Shown: in pieces, positions 11,372 to 22,925 of the stretch
Position numbering within the stretch: position 1 is the first letter of the stretch
Layout: each line of letters opens with the position of its first letter
Source of the DNA: Spinacia oleracea
Lineage: Eukaryota; Streptophyta; Magnoliopsida; Caryophyllales; Amaranthaceae
DNA length: 64,000 bases
Direction of reading: 5' to 3'
Assembly: GCF_020520425.1 (NCBI RefSeq)
Contig: NC_079491.1
Coordinates: 3,968,001 to 4,032,000, forward strand
Program-made: the position numbers and the translations under genes
The notes under the pieces: model-generated
The model's input: the letters and a program-made list of their open reading frames with translations, nothing else
Told to the model about the DNA's origin: nothing
Database searches by the model: none

Positions 11372-11855
11372 TATGATTTAGATTGAATCATAAATCAAAA
11401 AGTACTTAGTTGTCGATTATGTTGATTTTGAAAACTGACAACAACAAAAAGCTCAAAACTTTTTTTCCTAGTTTTCATATTTGATTTCTAGGCATCTCTA
11501 TCGATCTTCTACCCAAAAAAATGTGTGCATAATTATCAATGTCTTCCTCCTACGTACATTTTAGGGCCCGTTCGATATCAATTTAAATTGTTATTTTTTT
11601 GGTTTTGTAGTTTGACAGTCATATGACCTATATTAAATCATAAACCAAAAAATAACTATACTGATAGTTATCTTGTTGATTTTGAAAACCGACAACAACA
11701 AACACAAAATTACTTTTTTTTTCTCTGGGTTTCATATTTTCATTTCAAGGTGTCTCTGTCAATCTTCTACCAATAAAAAGTGTACATAATTATCAATCTC
11801 TTCCTCCTACATTTTACATGTAATTCCCCTTTCGGCACTAAAATAGTAAAATATA
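11372..11855. other. Spacer between two Stowaway elements
   Basis: Contains two imperfect copies (about 150-290 bp apart) of a segment with words such as GATTTTGAAAA, GACAACAACAAA and CATAATTATCAAT. No gene seen. Confidence 0.4.
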
Positions 11856-12183
11856 CTCCCTCCGTCCCGGAATACTTGACCTGTTTTCCTTATCGGGCCG
11901 TCCCTTAATACTTGACCTGTTTCTAAAAATGGAAATATTCTAACAATATTATATTATTTCTCACTCCACTTCTATTAACCCACCTACCCCCTACTCCATA
12001 CAAAAAATAATTAAAAATTCAACCCCTACTCTCCCCCAACCCCACCTCTTAACCCACCTCCCACTAACTACATTAAAATAATACCCCACTATCAACTACT
12101 ACCTATTAAATTTAATAAGTCAATTCAAGTTTCTTAAACTCTGTGCCGGTTAAACCGGGTCGAGTATTACGGGACGGAGGGAG
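11856..12183. mobile_element. Stowaway-type MITE
   Basis: Terminal inverted repeats CTCCCTCCGTCCCGGAATAC and, at the right, TATTACGGGACGGAGGGAG, each flanked by TA. The inner GACCTGTTTTCC and CCGGGTCGAGTATT words mark the subfamily. No coding frame. Confidence 0.75.
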
Positions 12184-12684
12184 TACTATCTAATATAATA
12201 ATCCTTGTTTGATTAAGGTCATAAGGAGCGAGGCTATTAGTTAGCCCACATACACCATGTCATAATGTCCTCCTTAGCCATGATGGATTATTGTTCATGT
12301 TAGTATAAAATAGCAATTAGCCCCCTTCTACTATTAAGTCTAGCTTCGTTTCAAACTGTCATATTTTATAGACTTGAGTAAAAATCAAGAAATCGTTAAC
12401 ACAAAACTTCAATTTGTTGTCATTTTACTTATTTTTATAAAAATAACATACTTCCCTACATGTCTAGACCAGAGTTACCTGATTCGCTAGCTAGTATGAA
12501 ATTGGATACAATGTCACAATTCGCTGGAAAATTAACTAAACATACACCCTAAACCTAATTAATTAACTCCCTTGCATGTCTAAAATTAGAAGCATAAATC
12601 AATTTTAACTTCTCTTTTAAAAGCATCATCCTCCCTACAAAACCTCAACTCCATTACATTCCCAAACGTCCAAATTTCCCAACT

Positions 12685-12714
12685 ATGGCGGGATCATCAA
12701 AACATACAAATTAA
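12685..12714 (+). promoter_or_regulatory. Short upstream reading frame in the LTPG copy 3 leader
   Basis: ATG GCG GGA codes for nine residues (MAGSSKHTN) and stops 73 bp before the main start. If transcription begins upstream of it, it could lower translation of the main frame. The transcription start is not visible, so this is tentative. Confidence 0.35.
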
Positions 12715-12787
12715 CCAACAAATATCACAACACCTTTTGTTGTTTCCGTTATTATTATTACTATTTCAACACCAAATAATAATAAAA

Positions 12788-14590
12788 ATGGCATCATCAC
12801 AACTCCCGGTGGTGGTGGGGGTGGTGGTGCTAGTGGCGGTGCTAGTACTCACACCCGCCGTGTCAGGTGATGCCGTTACTGATGAAGAGGGTTGCAGAAC
12901 CGAACTAGCGACCTTATCACCGTGTCTAAGCTACTTAACGGGGAAGATTTCCACACCGTCCCCAACGTGTTGCTTTCAACTAAAAGCTATCGTTGAAACA
13001 GAACCATGGTGTCTTTGTTATGGAATCATCGGTCAAGATAACGTTATATTTGGATTACCTCCAAACACACCGGTTAATCAAACAAGGGCTTTAACTCTTT
13101 CGAATGTCTGTGATATTCAAGGTATTCCGCCTGTTGCCGGTTGCAAAGAAGTACTGCCACCGGGAACGGCTATTCCTCAACTGCCTGCGGGGGCGGGTCA
13201 AGCCGGGTCATCAGCTGATGGGGTTGCTTCCGACGGTACGTATGTATTACTCCTTTACGAGAGACAACCTGAGACCACTTTTCGGTATCGATGACTTGAC
13301 CCATGGCCTGACTTTTGACTTTTCTCACATTTTTTCCTCCAAAATTCTCAACTATGAAAGCTTAAAAAAACAAAAAAAAAAATTAAAAGTCAATGTTGGA
13401 AAGTGGGTGAATATAGACAACTTTGACAACACGTGGGACCTGCACGTGATGGTCAAAGGCCGAAAAATTATAGTCAATGCCGGAAAATGGGAACAGGTTG
13501 TCTCTCGCAAATAATTTTTAATTTAAGGTTTGATTTCACACAAAAATGATTTTTAAGGGTCTTTCTCGCAAATAATTTTTACGGAGTACTTTAAGGTTTG
13601 ACTTCACGTCTTCACCCAAAAAAATTTATAAGGGTCTTTCTCGCAAATTTTGAGCTATAAAGCCAATTAATTATCTTATAAAAAATGTATGTTATAAGAT
13701 ACTACCTTTGGCTGGATTTTGAACGTAAAATCAAAATTCCAGGGTTGATTTTACTATGTGTATCTCACGTTGTATTTCACGGAAAGGAAAAACTAAATGG
13801 TGCCTAAGAATAGATGTATATCGTAAAGTAAACCCCGGAATTTAAGTCAACAACGTTCATATATAATTCGGCAAAAGGTAGTATAGTACATTACAAAATG
13901 ATTTTTTTATAAAATGTAGTTAATTACAATATTTTTTACAAAATAGTTTCTACATAAACATGTTTTATAAGGTAGTTTTTGACAAATTTGCCTAACTTAA
14001 AAAAGATATATGAGCGTGAGATGGTAAACGAACAAATTAATTGAAGAACTTGAACACCGGTAAGAGAGATCGGCGGGTAGGATAAGGATTATTAAAGCTA
14101 TAACTAGTTTATATTCCGTGTTATGTGCGATGCATGAGTCTCTTAATTTGAAGGTTAGGTTTTGTTGATTAAGCTATATAGGGGAGGAACAAAAACAAAA
14201 TTGAAACAATAAAATATGATGCGTTTAGAGTATAATGAAATTGGAATTAGAATGTGAAACAAATAAAATTAATTTCAAAGGGAAAAAAATATCTAATTAA
14301 GGCGTATAGATCAAGTACCTTCAATTATTTGTCTATATTGCTACGCTATTTTTGCTTAAAATGCATGTCAAATAGACGTATTTAAAAACAAGATGTGCAT
14401 TTTGACATTTTTTCGAACATAATTTAATGACAAAATCCGTTACTAATTTATAAATATTTACATGAATGCAGATTATGGAGGACCTAAATCGAGTTCATCT
14501 AATAATGGAAACATGACGAAAATTCCAATTCTTATGACCCTCTTCCTTCTCTTCGTCACTTCAAGTGTTTATGCTATCATTATGTTGTAA
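12788..14590 (+). CDS. GPI-anchored lipid-transfer protein (LTPG copy 3)
   Basis: Two exons, 12788-13235 and 14472-14590, joined in phase 1, give 188 residues. The frame is open further upstream but only to a TTG codon; the ATG at 12788 sits in AAAAATGGC and starts a proper signal peptide (residues 1 to about 27, very rich in Val). The eight-cysteine motif is C36, C46, C61-C62, C75, C77, C108, C119. The CxC pair reads WCLCYG and the NQTRAL word is kept. It resembles the LTPG subclass with VFGLPPNTPVNQT (LTPG1-like). The C-terminus KIPILMTLFLLFVTSSVYAIIML is the GPI signal. It lacks the separate linker exon seen in its neighbours, unless a small one was missed in the 1.24-kb intron. The intron holds three degenerate copies of a TCTTTCTCGCAAATAATTTT unit at 13495-13650. 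Confidence 0.83.
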
Positions 14591-14657
14591 TTTTGAAGTT
14601 CTTTTCAAATACAAAGATTAATTAACCCATTAAATGAAACTAGAGGGTGGCTATAAC

Positions 14658-14890
14658 CACTACAAAAAATTGTATCATTAACGACGGGAAATCCTGTTGC
14701 CAAAGGCCAATAATCGTTGATTAATGACGGGATTTTCGATTGCGAAACCGTTATAAAATGGGGCCGTCGTTAATGGAAAATGACATGAGTTGGAATTATT
14801 AAATAATAACGAGGACTGCGTTTTTACGTCGCATATTAATCTAATTATTTAATTTTTGGTGCGAATGAACCGCATGGACAATATAAGTTT
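14658..14890. mobile_element. End of a CACTA-like element
   Basis: Begins CACTACAAAAAATTGTATC followed by TTAACGACGGGAAATCC and further copies of GACGGGA and CGTCGTTAA, the layout of CACTA (CMC) ends with subterminal repeats. A second element with matching words is at 50161-50420. No opposite end is obvious nearby, so only one end may remain. Confidence 0.45.
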
Positions 14891-16090
14891 TTAAAAAAAG
14901 TGGCGGAGATTCGAAATTGAGACATATCATATACAAAATAACAGTTTTAATCACTAGATCAAAACCTCATTGGTCAATTGGTTTTATATTACTAAGCTTG
15001 TGTGTTACGTTCGATTGTTGACTCTCTGGAATCGGAGAACATTTGAGTATTTGAGTTTATCAGCAGCCACATTTTACTTAATTCGTATTATTATATGTTT
15101 ACATATAAAACAGATAGAATTAGCAAGAATATTAGGAATGTAAGGTTAGTCAACTCCATTGAATAATGATTAAAATAACACCACGAAAGAGTAATTTTAG
15201 CTCATTTTGTATTACTCTAGTATTTACAAATCTTAAACTTACAATTTAGAGGAATTAATATCTGGTCAATCAAATAACCAAATAGGTTATAAATCGTGTG
15301 TAAATCCCTCTTATTTTGAACTTATTTTTCAGTTCAGTTTAAGAATAGTCAGTCTAAACTTTCCAATACAGGTCCAATAAATTCAATTCTGATTCATTCA
15401 ATCCAAAATAAATGGACCTAAACGTCAACCAATCACAAAGTATGCCTTTATTGACTTATTTATAACTTATATACTCCGTAAAACTAATTGTTATCAAGTA
15501 AAATAAGTTATTTCGTACTAAAACAAGTTACCGAGTCACTAAGCAACGTTAGGAAAATAACACAAGTCAAAGTTTAAATTAGCTATCTTCGAGAATAAAA
15601 AAGAACGAACAGAATATAAGATGTGTATCCCAAACTTTTAAAATACTCACAATTTGAGTACTATTACTACGATTTTTTTTATTTTTTTTTCATTCCTTCC
15701 CTTTAGATGCTCTATATTACTTGTTCAAACAACCTAGGTTTAAGCCTTGTAATTACTCCATACATATTTTCCCAACTTCTTTTATTTGTTTCACTTTCTC
15801 CTTTTCTGATTCCATTTTACGGATTAAATTCAATATATTGGGGGACCGCGCACAGTCCAACAACTAGTAATTCAAAAGAACGGAAGTAGTAAAACATCAC
15901 CAACGTCATGTTATATTTTAGAGACAGAAAAGAAAGACACGTAATTGAAACTTTAATTGATTAATCAAAACAAAAGTGAAAAGTCACAAACAAAATAATA
16001 GTCATAGTACCTTTAATTAATCAAAGCATTAGTACAATAAAAAAGTTGGTCACCTATTACAACCCACTTTTCTTGTTCCTTTCCTTCTAA
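14891..16090. other. Intergenic stretch, no gene seen
   Basis: AT-rich. Around 15300-15550 are degenerate AAATAAGT and TTCAGTTCAG words that recur elsewhere in the window. No coding signal. Confidence 0.4.
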
Positions 16091-16098
16091 GCATTCTC

Positions 16099-16106
16099 TT
16101 TAAATA
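16099..16106 (+). promoter_or_regulatory. TATA-like box of LTPG copy 4
   Basis: TTTAAATA 93 bp before the start codon at 16192, followed by a CT-rich leader. Confidence 0.45.
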
Positions 16107-16191
16107 CCCACATTCTATTCTCATTTACATATATTATTCAATCATATTACAAAATACAAGAAATACAAAAAAAACATACCAAGAAATTAAA

Positions 16192-17659
16192 ATGGAGACA
16201 CCAAAAAATGCTATAGTTTTAGTACTAGTAATGAGTTCAATGTGGGTTATATCAATGGGTCAATCAGGAATAAGTGGTGATTGTACAAATGTGTTGGTCA
16301 CGTTATCACCTTGTTTGAACTACATCACCGGAAACTCGTCGACGCCTTCGTCGGGGTGTTGCAGCCAGCTCGGTAACGTGGTTACGTCCTCGCCGCAGTG
16401 TTTGTGTGAGATTCTTAACGGTGGAGCTTCTGGTTTGGCTGCTGGTTTGAACATTAATCAAACTCAAGCTTTGACTCTTCCTAATGCTTGCAATGTTCAA
16501 ACTCCTCCTCTTAGCCGTTGTAATAATGGTTAGTAATTTTTGTAAATTTAATTCGTCGTGTTCGTGTTTGGTTTCTTGTCGATTTTAAAAGTTGGTTAAT
16601 TTGGTTAATTCTAATGTTTTTTGGTGGTTTTTTTTTTTTTGTTGCAGGTGGTTCTTCAGCCGGATCTCCACTAGGAAGCCCATCAGGTACTACTTTCATT
16701 TTATAAATATCTTTATTGTTACTATTTTCATAAATATTAAAGCAAAATAGAAAATTTGGTTGAATATAATAAAAATCATTTTGAAACGGAGGAAGTATGT
16801 AGTTAATTATCTAAGCATAACACAATAGTTAAATTTCATTTCTAATACTTCGTACCTTATTCCAAGTTTCCAACGTCACTTGCCGTGTTATTTCTTGCAA
16901 GACCGTTATTTGTGTTTTTTCATATCGATTTAATTTAAAAAATCGAATTATTATATAAAACCGTTTGCTTGCACCCGATATAATATTATTGTGTGGTGTG
17001 GTTTATTTGGCATAAAGTAAAAAATTACCCTTATTCTCGATAGGAGTTACATTTTCAATAAAAGTTACCCCAAAATTATAAAGTTCCCCTTTCTTACAAC
17101 TCCGATAAAATTCAAGCTTGATTTTCCTCACTCTGTCGCCCACAGAAATAGATTAAGATAAAACATATCTCAATTCATAAATAGGGTGGGAATGGAGGTA
17201 AAAGATTAGAGCGTAAATAAAGGAGTATTAATAAAGAGAGTCGTCATTCAATAAATTAGTGTACACCTGATGTGTTGAAATATTTATGTATTGAAATAAT
17301 CCGAAAACATTAGTTCTTATTAAGAAACGGAACCTTGGAACTAAAGGGTATTGTCGGGGTTAATAAAATTGTGCAAAATGTCACGTGAACACACATGTTA
17401 CATGTGCCAATGTGTAAAAGAATTACTACTTACTCCATAACAATGATATTGTACATTGACATACTACTGTCTTAGTAGCTAATTTGTACCAAAGTGCAAA
17501 CACAAATATGTAATGTGAAAAAATGATTGAATTACAGGAGGTGGATCAAGAACAACAACACCAACAGACGGTGGTGATTCATCGGATGCAAAAATGTCAA
17601 AGTTACCAGCAATTCCTGCGTTATTTGCCGTGTTTTTTGTTGCCTCTCTGGCTTTTTAA
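16192..17659 (+). CDS. GPI-anchored lipid-transfer protein (LTPG copy 4)
   Basis: Exons 16192-16528, 16648-16686 and 17538-17659, phase 1 throughout, give 165 residues. A signal peptide covers about residues 1-23 (ending SMG). The eight-cysteine lipid-transfer motif is complete: C31, C41, C56-C57, C70, C72, C100, C110, with CLCEILNGG and INQTQALTLPNACNVQTPP. The linker exon is only 39 nt (Gly/Ser/Pro). The C-terminal LPAIPALFAVFFVASLAF is the GPI signal. The product should sit on the outer plasma membrane and bind lipid. Copies 2 and 4 share the longest similarity, so they probably arose by a recent local duplication. Intron 2 (851 bp) carries the end of a Stowaway-type element at about 16780 (GAAACGGAGGAAGTA). 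Confidence 0.87.
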
Positions 17660-18099
17660 AAAGCCCGTCCAATTTGATCTTGATTTGGGCCGTCTTGTTG
17701 ACTATTTTAGTGGGCCCAAATTGTCTTCTTCATATCCATTTACCACCATTCGGGTCTATTACAGTTTTTTCTTTATAATTCGGGTCTATTACCCATGTTA
17801 GTAATAATCTTTTTGGATTCTTTTTCTTTAATTTTTGTTTTTTGAGAGTTGATTGATTTGCTTTGTACGTAGTACTATATCATATGAATTTTGAGGTGTA
17901 TATTATTTATTAATTGAGGGAATATTTCCATCATTTTGTCATTATTTGAATTGTCATGGTCCTCATGGAGCTTTTTGTTCAAAGCCTTTATAATTTTTTC
18001 TTTTGGTCTTCCAATAGAAACTTCTTAGAAGAACAAAAATAAGAAATCATTATCTAGATTAAAATCTTGAGTAATTCGTAAGTAATTGACTAGTCAACT
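17660..18099. other. 3' flank of LTPG copy 4
   Basis: T-rich 3' UTR and downstream spacer. CGGGTCTATTAC occurs twice at about 17750-17790. No further gene. Confidence 0.4.
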
Positions 18100-18421
18100 A
18101 AAAGCATCTTCAACGGTAAGCTAATTGCTTAATTAGCTTATTATGTCACGTAATATATCAAGCTACTTTCCTTTTTAGCTAGTTGGTACCCCAATGACTA
18201 GCTAATAGCTTGATATTAATGTAATCTTATTTGCCAATCAATATTTTAAATTTAATTTAATACTATTTCATTGGCCAATTTTTTTCAAGCAAATTAGCTT
18301 GTTTAAGCTAATTTGCTTGGCCAAGCTAATTTATCATTTGAACTCCAATGGTTAAGCTAGTACCTTGGAATTTCTAAAAATTGCAAGCTGGTCCCTAACT
18401 ACAACCATTGGAGATGCTCTA
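18100..18421. mobile_element. MITE-like inverted-repeat element with AGCTAATT words
   Basis: Left end AGCATCTTCAACGGTAAGC, right end ACCATTGGAGATGCTCTAAG, which form imperfect terminal inverted repeats of the widespread GAGCATCTCCAATGG type. The interior is filled with AAGCTAATT and TAGCTTAA words in both directions. No coding capacity; superfamily not settled. Confidence 0.55.
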
Positions 18422-18828
18422 AGAACGGGGTACATTTGATGTGAGAAGAATTTAATTTCAATCTATCATGCATTCTTGACTTCGAAAATGAAAATTTGTT
18501 ATTGAACAAGATGTTTGAATGACTTGGTTGAATCGACTTTCTAAGAAACTAACTATTAATAAACTAATAAACGATTTTTTCATGAAATGTCCTGAATTTT
18601 CGGGTAATTCATAAAATACCCACTAAATTTTCAAAATACATAAACTATCTTTACTTTTCCGTACAATGCGTTTAATGCCCTTCGACTTAACGGTCGGCCA
18701 TTAGTGCCTCGTTTTAGGTTCCGCAAGCGGACAACACTGGGAATGGTGGGGCCATGTCTCACCATTATTTCTAAAGAATCACAATTATATAGGTTTTGCG
18801 TGCATTTTAACACCAAAGTACTTGTGGT

Positions 18829-19381
18829 TAGGGATGGCAACGGGTAGGATCTGGACCGGATCCTATAGGATCCAGATCCAGATCCGTTTTTTAGGCAAGG
18901 ATCCAAATCCTACCCGGATCCGCTGGGTAATGAATTTGAGGATCCAGATCCAGATCCAACGGATCCTACGGATCTGGGTCCAAAACGGATCCAAAACGGA
19001 TCCTAACTTATTTTTTCATCAAACGACCTTAATTTTCATTTTAACCTTAAAACGATAAAACTTCAATAACAACGCTATTTGTCCATACAAGCATTCACTA
19101 AAATAAAATTTAACAAATCCAACATAAATAATATTAAAAGTTCAATAATACTACAATTCTTAAGTCTTTATTTTTATATTTTTATATATATTTTTTATAA
19201 ACACGAGTAAATGGATCCGGATCCGGGTAATGACTTAGGACCCGATCCAGATCCGTTTTTAAAACCAAGGATCCATATCCTACCCGGATCCGTCGGGTCC
19301 AAAAATTGAGGATCCAGATCCGTTGAAAACGGATCTGGATCCACGGATCCGGGTCGGGTCCATTACCCACTGCCATCCCTA
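18829..19381. mobile_element. Non-autonomous hAT (Ac/Ds-like) element
   Basis: 553 bp. Starts TAGGGATGGCAACGGGTA and ends with the complement of TAGGGATGGCAGTGGGTA. The 8-bp direct repeat CTTGTGGT lies exactly on both sides (18821-18828 and 19382-19389), the hallmark of hAT insertion. Many GGATCC, GATCCAGATCC and GGATCTGG words crowd both ends, as the transposase-binding AACGG words do in Ac/Ds. The middle is AT-rich. Frames crossing it (Gly/Ser/Arg-rich) are repeat artefacts. No transposase. Confidence 0.85.
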
Positions 19382-19586
19382 CTTGTGGTGTCTCAACGGT
19401 CTTTTAATACGTATTTTCTCATTGCCTAGGGTTGTTGGTTCGAATCTCCGTCTATGCATTTTCCTTAAGTTTTGTCTTTTGATGCTTTCTTCTCTCTTTC
19501 CCTTTCCTTTTATTTTGTTTACTTTTTGTTTTTATTTGTGTGCTTTCTTCTCTCTTTTCCTTTCCTTTTATTTTGTTTACTTCTTG

Positions 19587-19588
<2 letters not shown>

Positions 19589-19671
<83 letters not shown>
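19589..19671. repeat. (TA)n microsatellite, about 82 bp
   Basis: An uninterrupted run of about 41 TA units. It creates false Tyr-Ile open frames. Confidence 0.95.
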
Positions 19672-19672
<1 letters not shown>

Positions 19673-20215
19673 CCTTTTCAAATTTTTTAAACAAAAAATA
19701 GTAATTTGATTGTAAACTCATTTTTTTTGTCACTATGTACTAGCATTTATTGGTTCTAATTTGGATTTACAACTATGATATTGAAGATTATTTCTTAACG
19801 TTAGAAATGCTTGAAGTACACCAAATGTTACAACTATAATTTTTTGGGTGTGTTACAACTATAATTAAGTACAATGTTATTTCGAATTAACTAAATTGAA
19901 GTAATAATTTACTTTCATTTGAAGTTTTGTGATTGATAGTGGAAAATGACAATAGAGCCCTACCAAGTTCAAATTCCTGGGTCCGCTACTACCCGCAAGG
20001 CCGCAAGTACTCCAAGCATAACTTCCCACTCCTCTCTTCAAGGCAACTCAAGACGTTTCTAATACATGAAGCTTTAGTTGGAGGTAAACCTCCACATCTG
20101 ATATGATGGCATTCTCTAACAAGTTTTGTTTAGCAGCAAGACCTAAAAAATATAGAGATTGAGCCACAAACAGAATCTAGCATTCCCACACCCTGTAAAC
20201 TAAGGATATAAGAAT
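19672..20215. other. Spacer before the Copia element
   Basis: No gene seen. Near 20177-20190 the word AGCATTCCCACA matches the sequence just outside the other end of the Copia element (22798-22809). Confidence 0.4.
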
Positions 20216-22788
20216 TGTTAAAGTTCATCATTTGAGATGAACTTGCAAAGAGAAATAAGAGAGTAAAACTGGGTGTTTCAGTGTTGAATTAATGAAATGA
20301 AATGTTACAAGCTAATCAGTATATATATATAAGCAAATGTGGACTGATTGATGATGTGTTTAGACCAACCGGGTTCCTTCATTTGTACACATCATCACTA
20401 GCTCTAATTAACTGCTTATGACAGCAGAAATTAGAGGGAAGCTCTTCTAACAAACTTCCTAATTGATAGAAGAGTTTGTTAGAGTAGGTTCTAGAAGCTT
20501 GACTCAGCATGGATGTATGATGTTGTTGGATGCTGATGTGTTGTTGTTGTTGGCTTCGAGTAGTGAGATGTAGTGGAGTGGGATGGGTTGATGTGTTGTT
20601 ACTGTTGATTGATTGTCACAGTGATGGAAAACATGTTTTAAACCATGTATCCCCAATTCTTCTAGCAATCTTATCACCCAAGTAACCTCAGCAACAACAT
20701 GTGACATGGCTCTGTACTCAGCCTCAGAGGAGCTTTTGGAAATAATGGATTGCTTTTTAGATTTCCAGCTTATAGGAGAGTTTCCTAGAAGGAGGATATA
20801 ACCAGTTACAAACTTCCTTGTTTGAGGACAAACAGCCCAATCTGAATCAGAGAAAGCCTGCAATATGAGTTGATCAGTTGCACGAAGAATATGCATTATC
20901 CTGTAGTATAGTTTACATATCTTAGAGTATGTGTTAGTGCTGCAACATGCATGAGTCAGTGTAGGGGAATGCATAAATTGACTTAGAGATTGGACAGCAA
21001 AATCAAGATCAGGCCTTGTATGAGTTAGGAAGTTCAGTTTACCAACATAGCACCGGTATAGTTCAGGGTTGGCATAGATGTCACCTTCAGAAGTGAGTTT
21101 GAGATTGAGAGGAAAATGAGTGATGGCTGGTTTAGAAAGGTCAAGTTCACACTCATGAAGAAGTTATTTGGTGTATTTTCTTTGAGTAAGAATGTAGCCT
21201 TCAGAAGTGTGACTGACTTCAATGCCAAGGAAGTATTTAAGAATTCCCAAGTCCTTGATGTTGAATTTAGTATGTAAAAAACTCTTGAGATCAGTAATAA
21301 CAGTCTCATTAGATCCTGTGATGATAATATCCACTGTATGTAAAACACTCTTCCAAATTTTGTCCACAGTATGATTTTTCATTTTACAGTGTTCATAGAA
21401 TAGATTGTTCATGCTGTAAGTGTAGTTTTTAGGCTGATTTCCATCATTTCCCGTTGCTGAAACTTGAGAATTAAAACCAGAATTATATTGAGTTTTGTAA
21501 GACCTGTTATCAGCAAACCTCCTAGCAGTAAATGATGTGGATTCTGAATTGAATTGTCCTTTGTTGGGAACCTCTTTCTGCTGCTCTTCTTGAAGTAGTA
21601 GGCCATAGGATTTGGGAATAGTTGGTAGTGGATTCATCATTAAGATTGTACTCTTGCAGTTGTCAAACTTTCGATTCAGCTTCATCAAAAGTTGAATCAA
21701 CCTTTGATTTTGTTGAGATTTAGAAGTTTTTGAGTCAATGTACAGCTGCATCCAATGCAAACACAAGAAGGTATTGGATCCATTCCATCTAACTGATCCC
21801 ACAACAACTTGATTTTAGTAAAGAAACTGACAATCTCTTCATTCTCCTCTTGAGTTAGATCACTGAGATTTTGTTAAATAGTATATAATTGAGGTCCTGA
21901 AGATTGACAAAATCTTTCTTCAAGATCAAGCCAAATTTCTCTTGCAGTTTTGAGATAGAGCACACTTTTTGCTATTGAAGTTTCAAGTGAAGCCAGCATC
22001 CAAGAAATTACAAGGCCATTACACTTGTTCCATATTCTGAAGTTAGAAGAATTTGATGCAGGGTGTGTTAAGCTTCCATCCACAAAACACAACTTGTTTC
22101 TAGCTGATAATGCAATCATCATCAAACGTCTCCAATCGTTGAAGCATTTTCCATCAAACACAATATTCACAAGTTTTGAGGCATTCACATCATTGTTGCT
22201 AAGATAATATGCAGAATTTGGATTAAGTGAAGGATCAGTTTGCTGGTCAGCAGGCATTGTAACTATTTTGATTTCAAATTTCTGAGAATTTCAGTGGATT
22301 ATCAAGAGTTCTTGAACAAATTCAGCTGATAACAGTCTGAATAAAGATTAGTTTGAACAGAAAAATTGAAGAGAAAATCGAGCAGGATCAGAAATTCTGC
22401 TCTGATACCATGTTAAAGTTCATCATTTGAGATGAACTTGCATAGAGAAATAAGAGAGTAACACTGTATTGAATTAATGAAATGAAATGTTACAAGCTAA
22501 TCAGTATATATACAAGCTAATGTGGGCTGATAGATGATGTGTTTAGACCAATCAGGTTCCTTCATTTGTACACATCATCACTAGCTCTAACTAAATTCTT
22601 ATGACAACATAAATAAGAGGGAAGCTCTTTTAACAAACTTCCTTGATAGGAGAGTTTGTTTGAGTAGGTTCTAGAAGCTTGACTCAGCATGGTTGTATAA
22701 TGTTGTTGATGTGTTGTTGCTAGCTGGTTGTTGATGTGTTGATGCTGTTGACTTCGAGCAGTGAGATGTAGTGGAGTAGGATGTACCA
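20216..22788 (-). mobile_element. Decayed Copia (Ty1) LTR retrotransposon
   Basis: A fossil element on the minus strand. Its LTR-like ends begin at 20216 and run from 22411 to 22788. They start TG and end CA in element sense and share long blocks (for example GTTAAAGTTCATCATTTGAG). They look roughly 90 percent alike by eye with several gaps, suggesting an age of some million years. A primer-binding site for initiator Met-tRNA (TGGTATCAGAGC in element sense, 22399-22410) adjoins the inner edge of the right LTR. A gag-like segment (about 21874-22257), reverse transcriptase traces (about 21030-21400) and an RNase H segment with WKSKKQS and SSSEAEYRAM (about 20600-20900) are in family order. It is much shorter than whole members and broken in several places. 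Outer flanks AGAAT and ATAAT may be a 5-bp target duplication with one change. Confidence 0.85.
22399..22410 (-). other. Primer-binding site of the Copia fossil
   Basis: TGGTATCAGAGC on the minus strand is the usual initiator methionine tRNA complement of plant Copia elements and directly follows the LTR edge at 22411. Confidence 0.8.
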
Positions 22789-22925
22789 ATAATAATCCAG
22801 CATTCCCACAAAGAGATTCAATACAAAATAAACACTAGCTCAACCAATACTCGCGACTCTTATAGGTGTAATGCTTCACAATAACAGATTAACAGTGAAT
22901 TCAAAAACAGAGAACATACTCTTTA

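Noticed and set aside
12737-12787. Upstream extension of LTPG copy 3 by 17 residues
   Set aside because: The extension begins at TTG, not ATG; the ATG at 12788 gives a normal signal peptide.
13104-13514. 136-residue frame running past LTPG copy 3 exon 1
   Set aside because: It is a shifted frame of the exon and reads on into the intron.
19430-19460. tRNA-like B-box word GGTTCGAATCTCCG
   Set aside because: No cloverleaf can be built around it and no A box lies at the right distance.
19323-19709. Open frame of 128 residues with a long Tyr-Ile run
   Set aside because: It is produced by the (TA)n microsatellite and hAT sequence; no protein family fits.
21164-22257. Reading these minus-strand frames as host genes
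   Set aside because: They are gag and polymerase traces of the Copia fossil between its LTRs.
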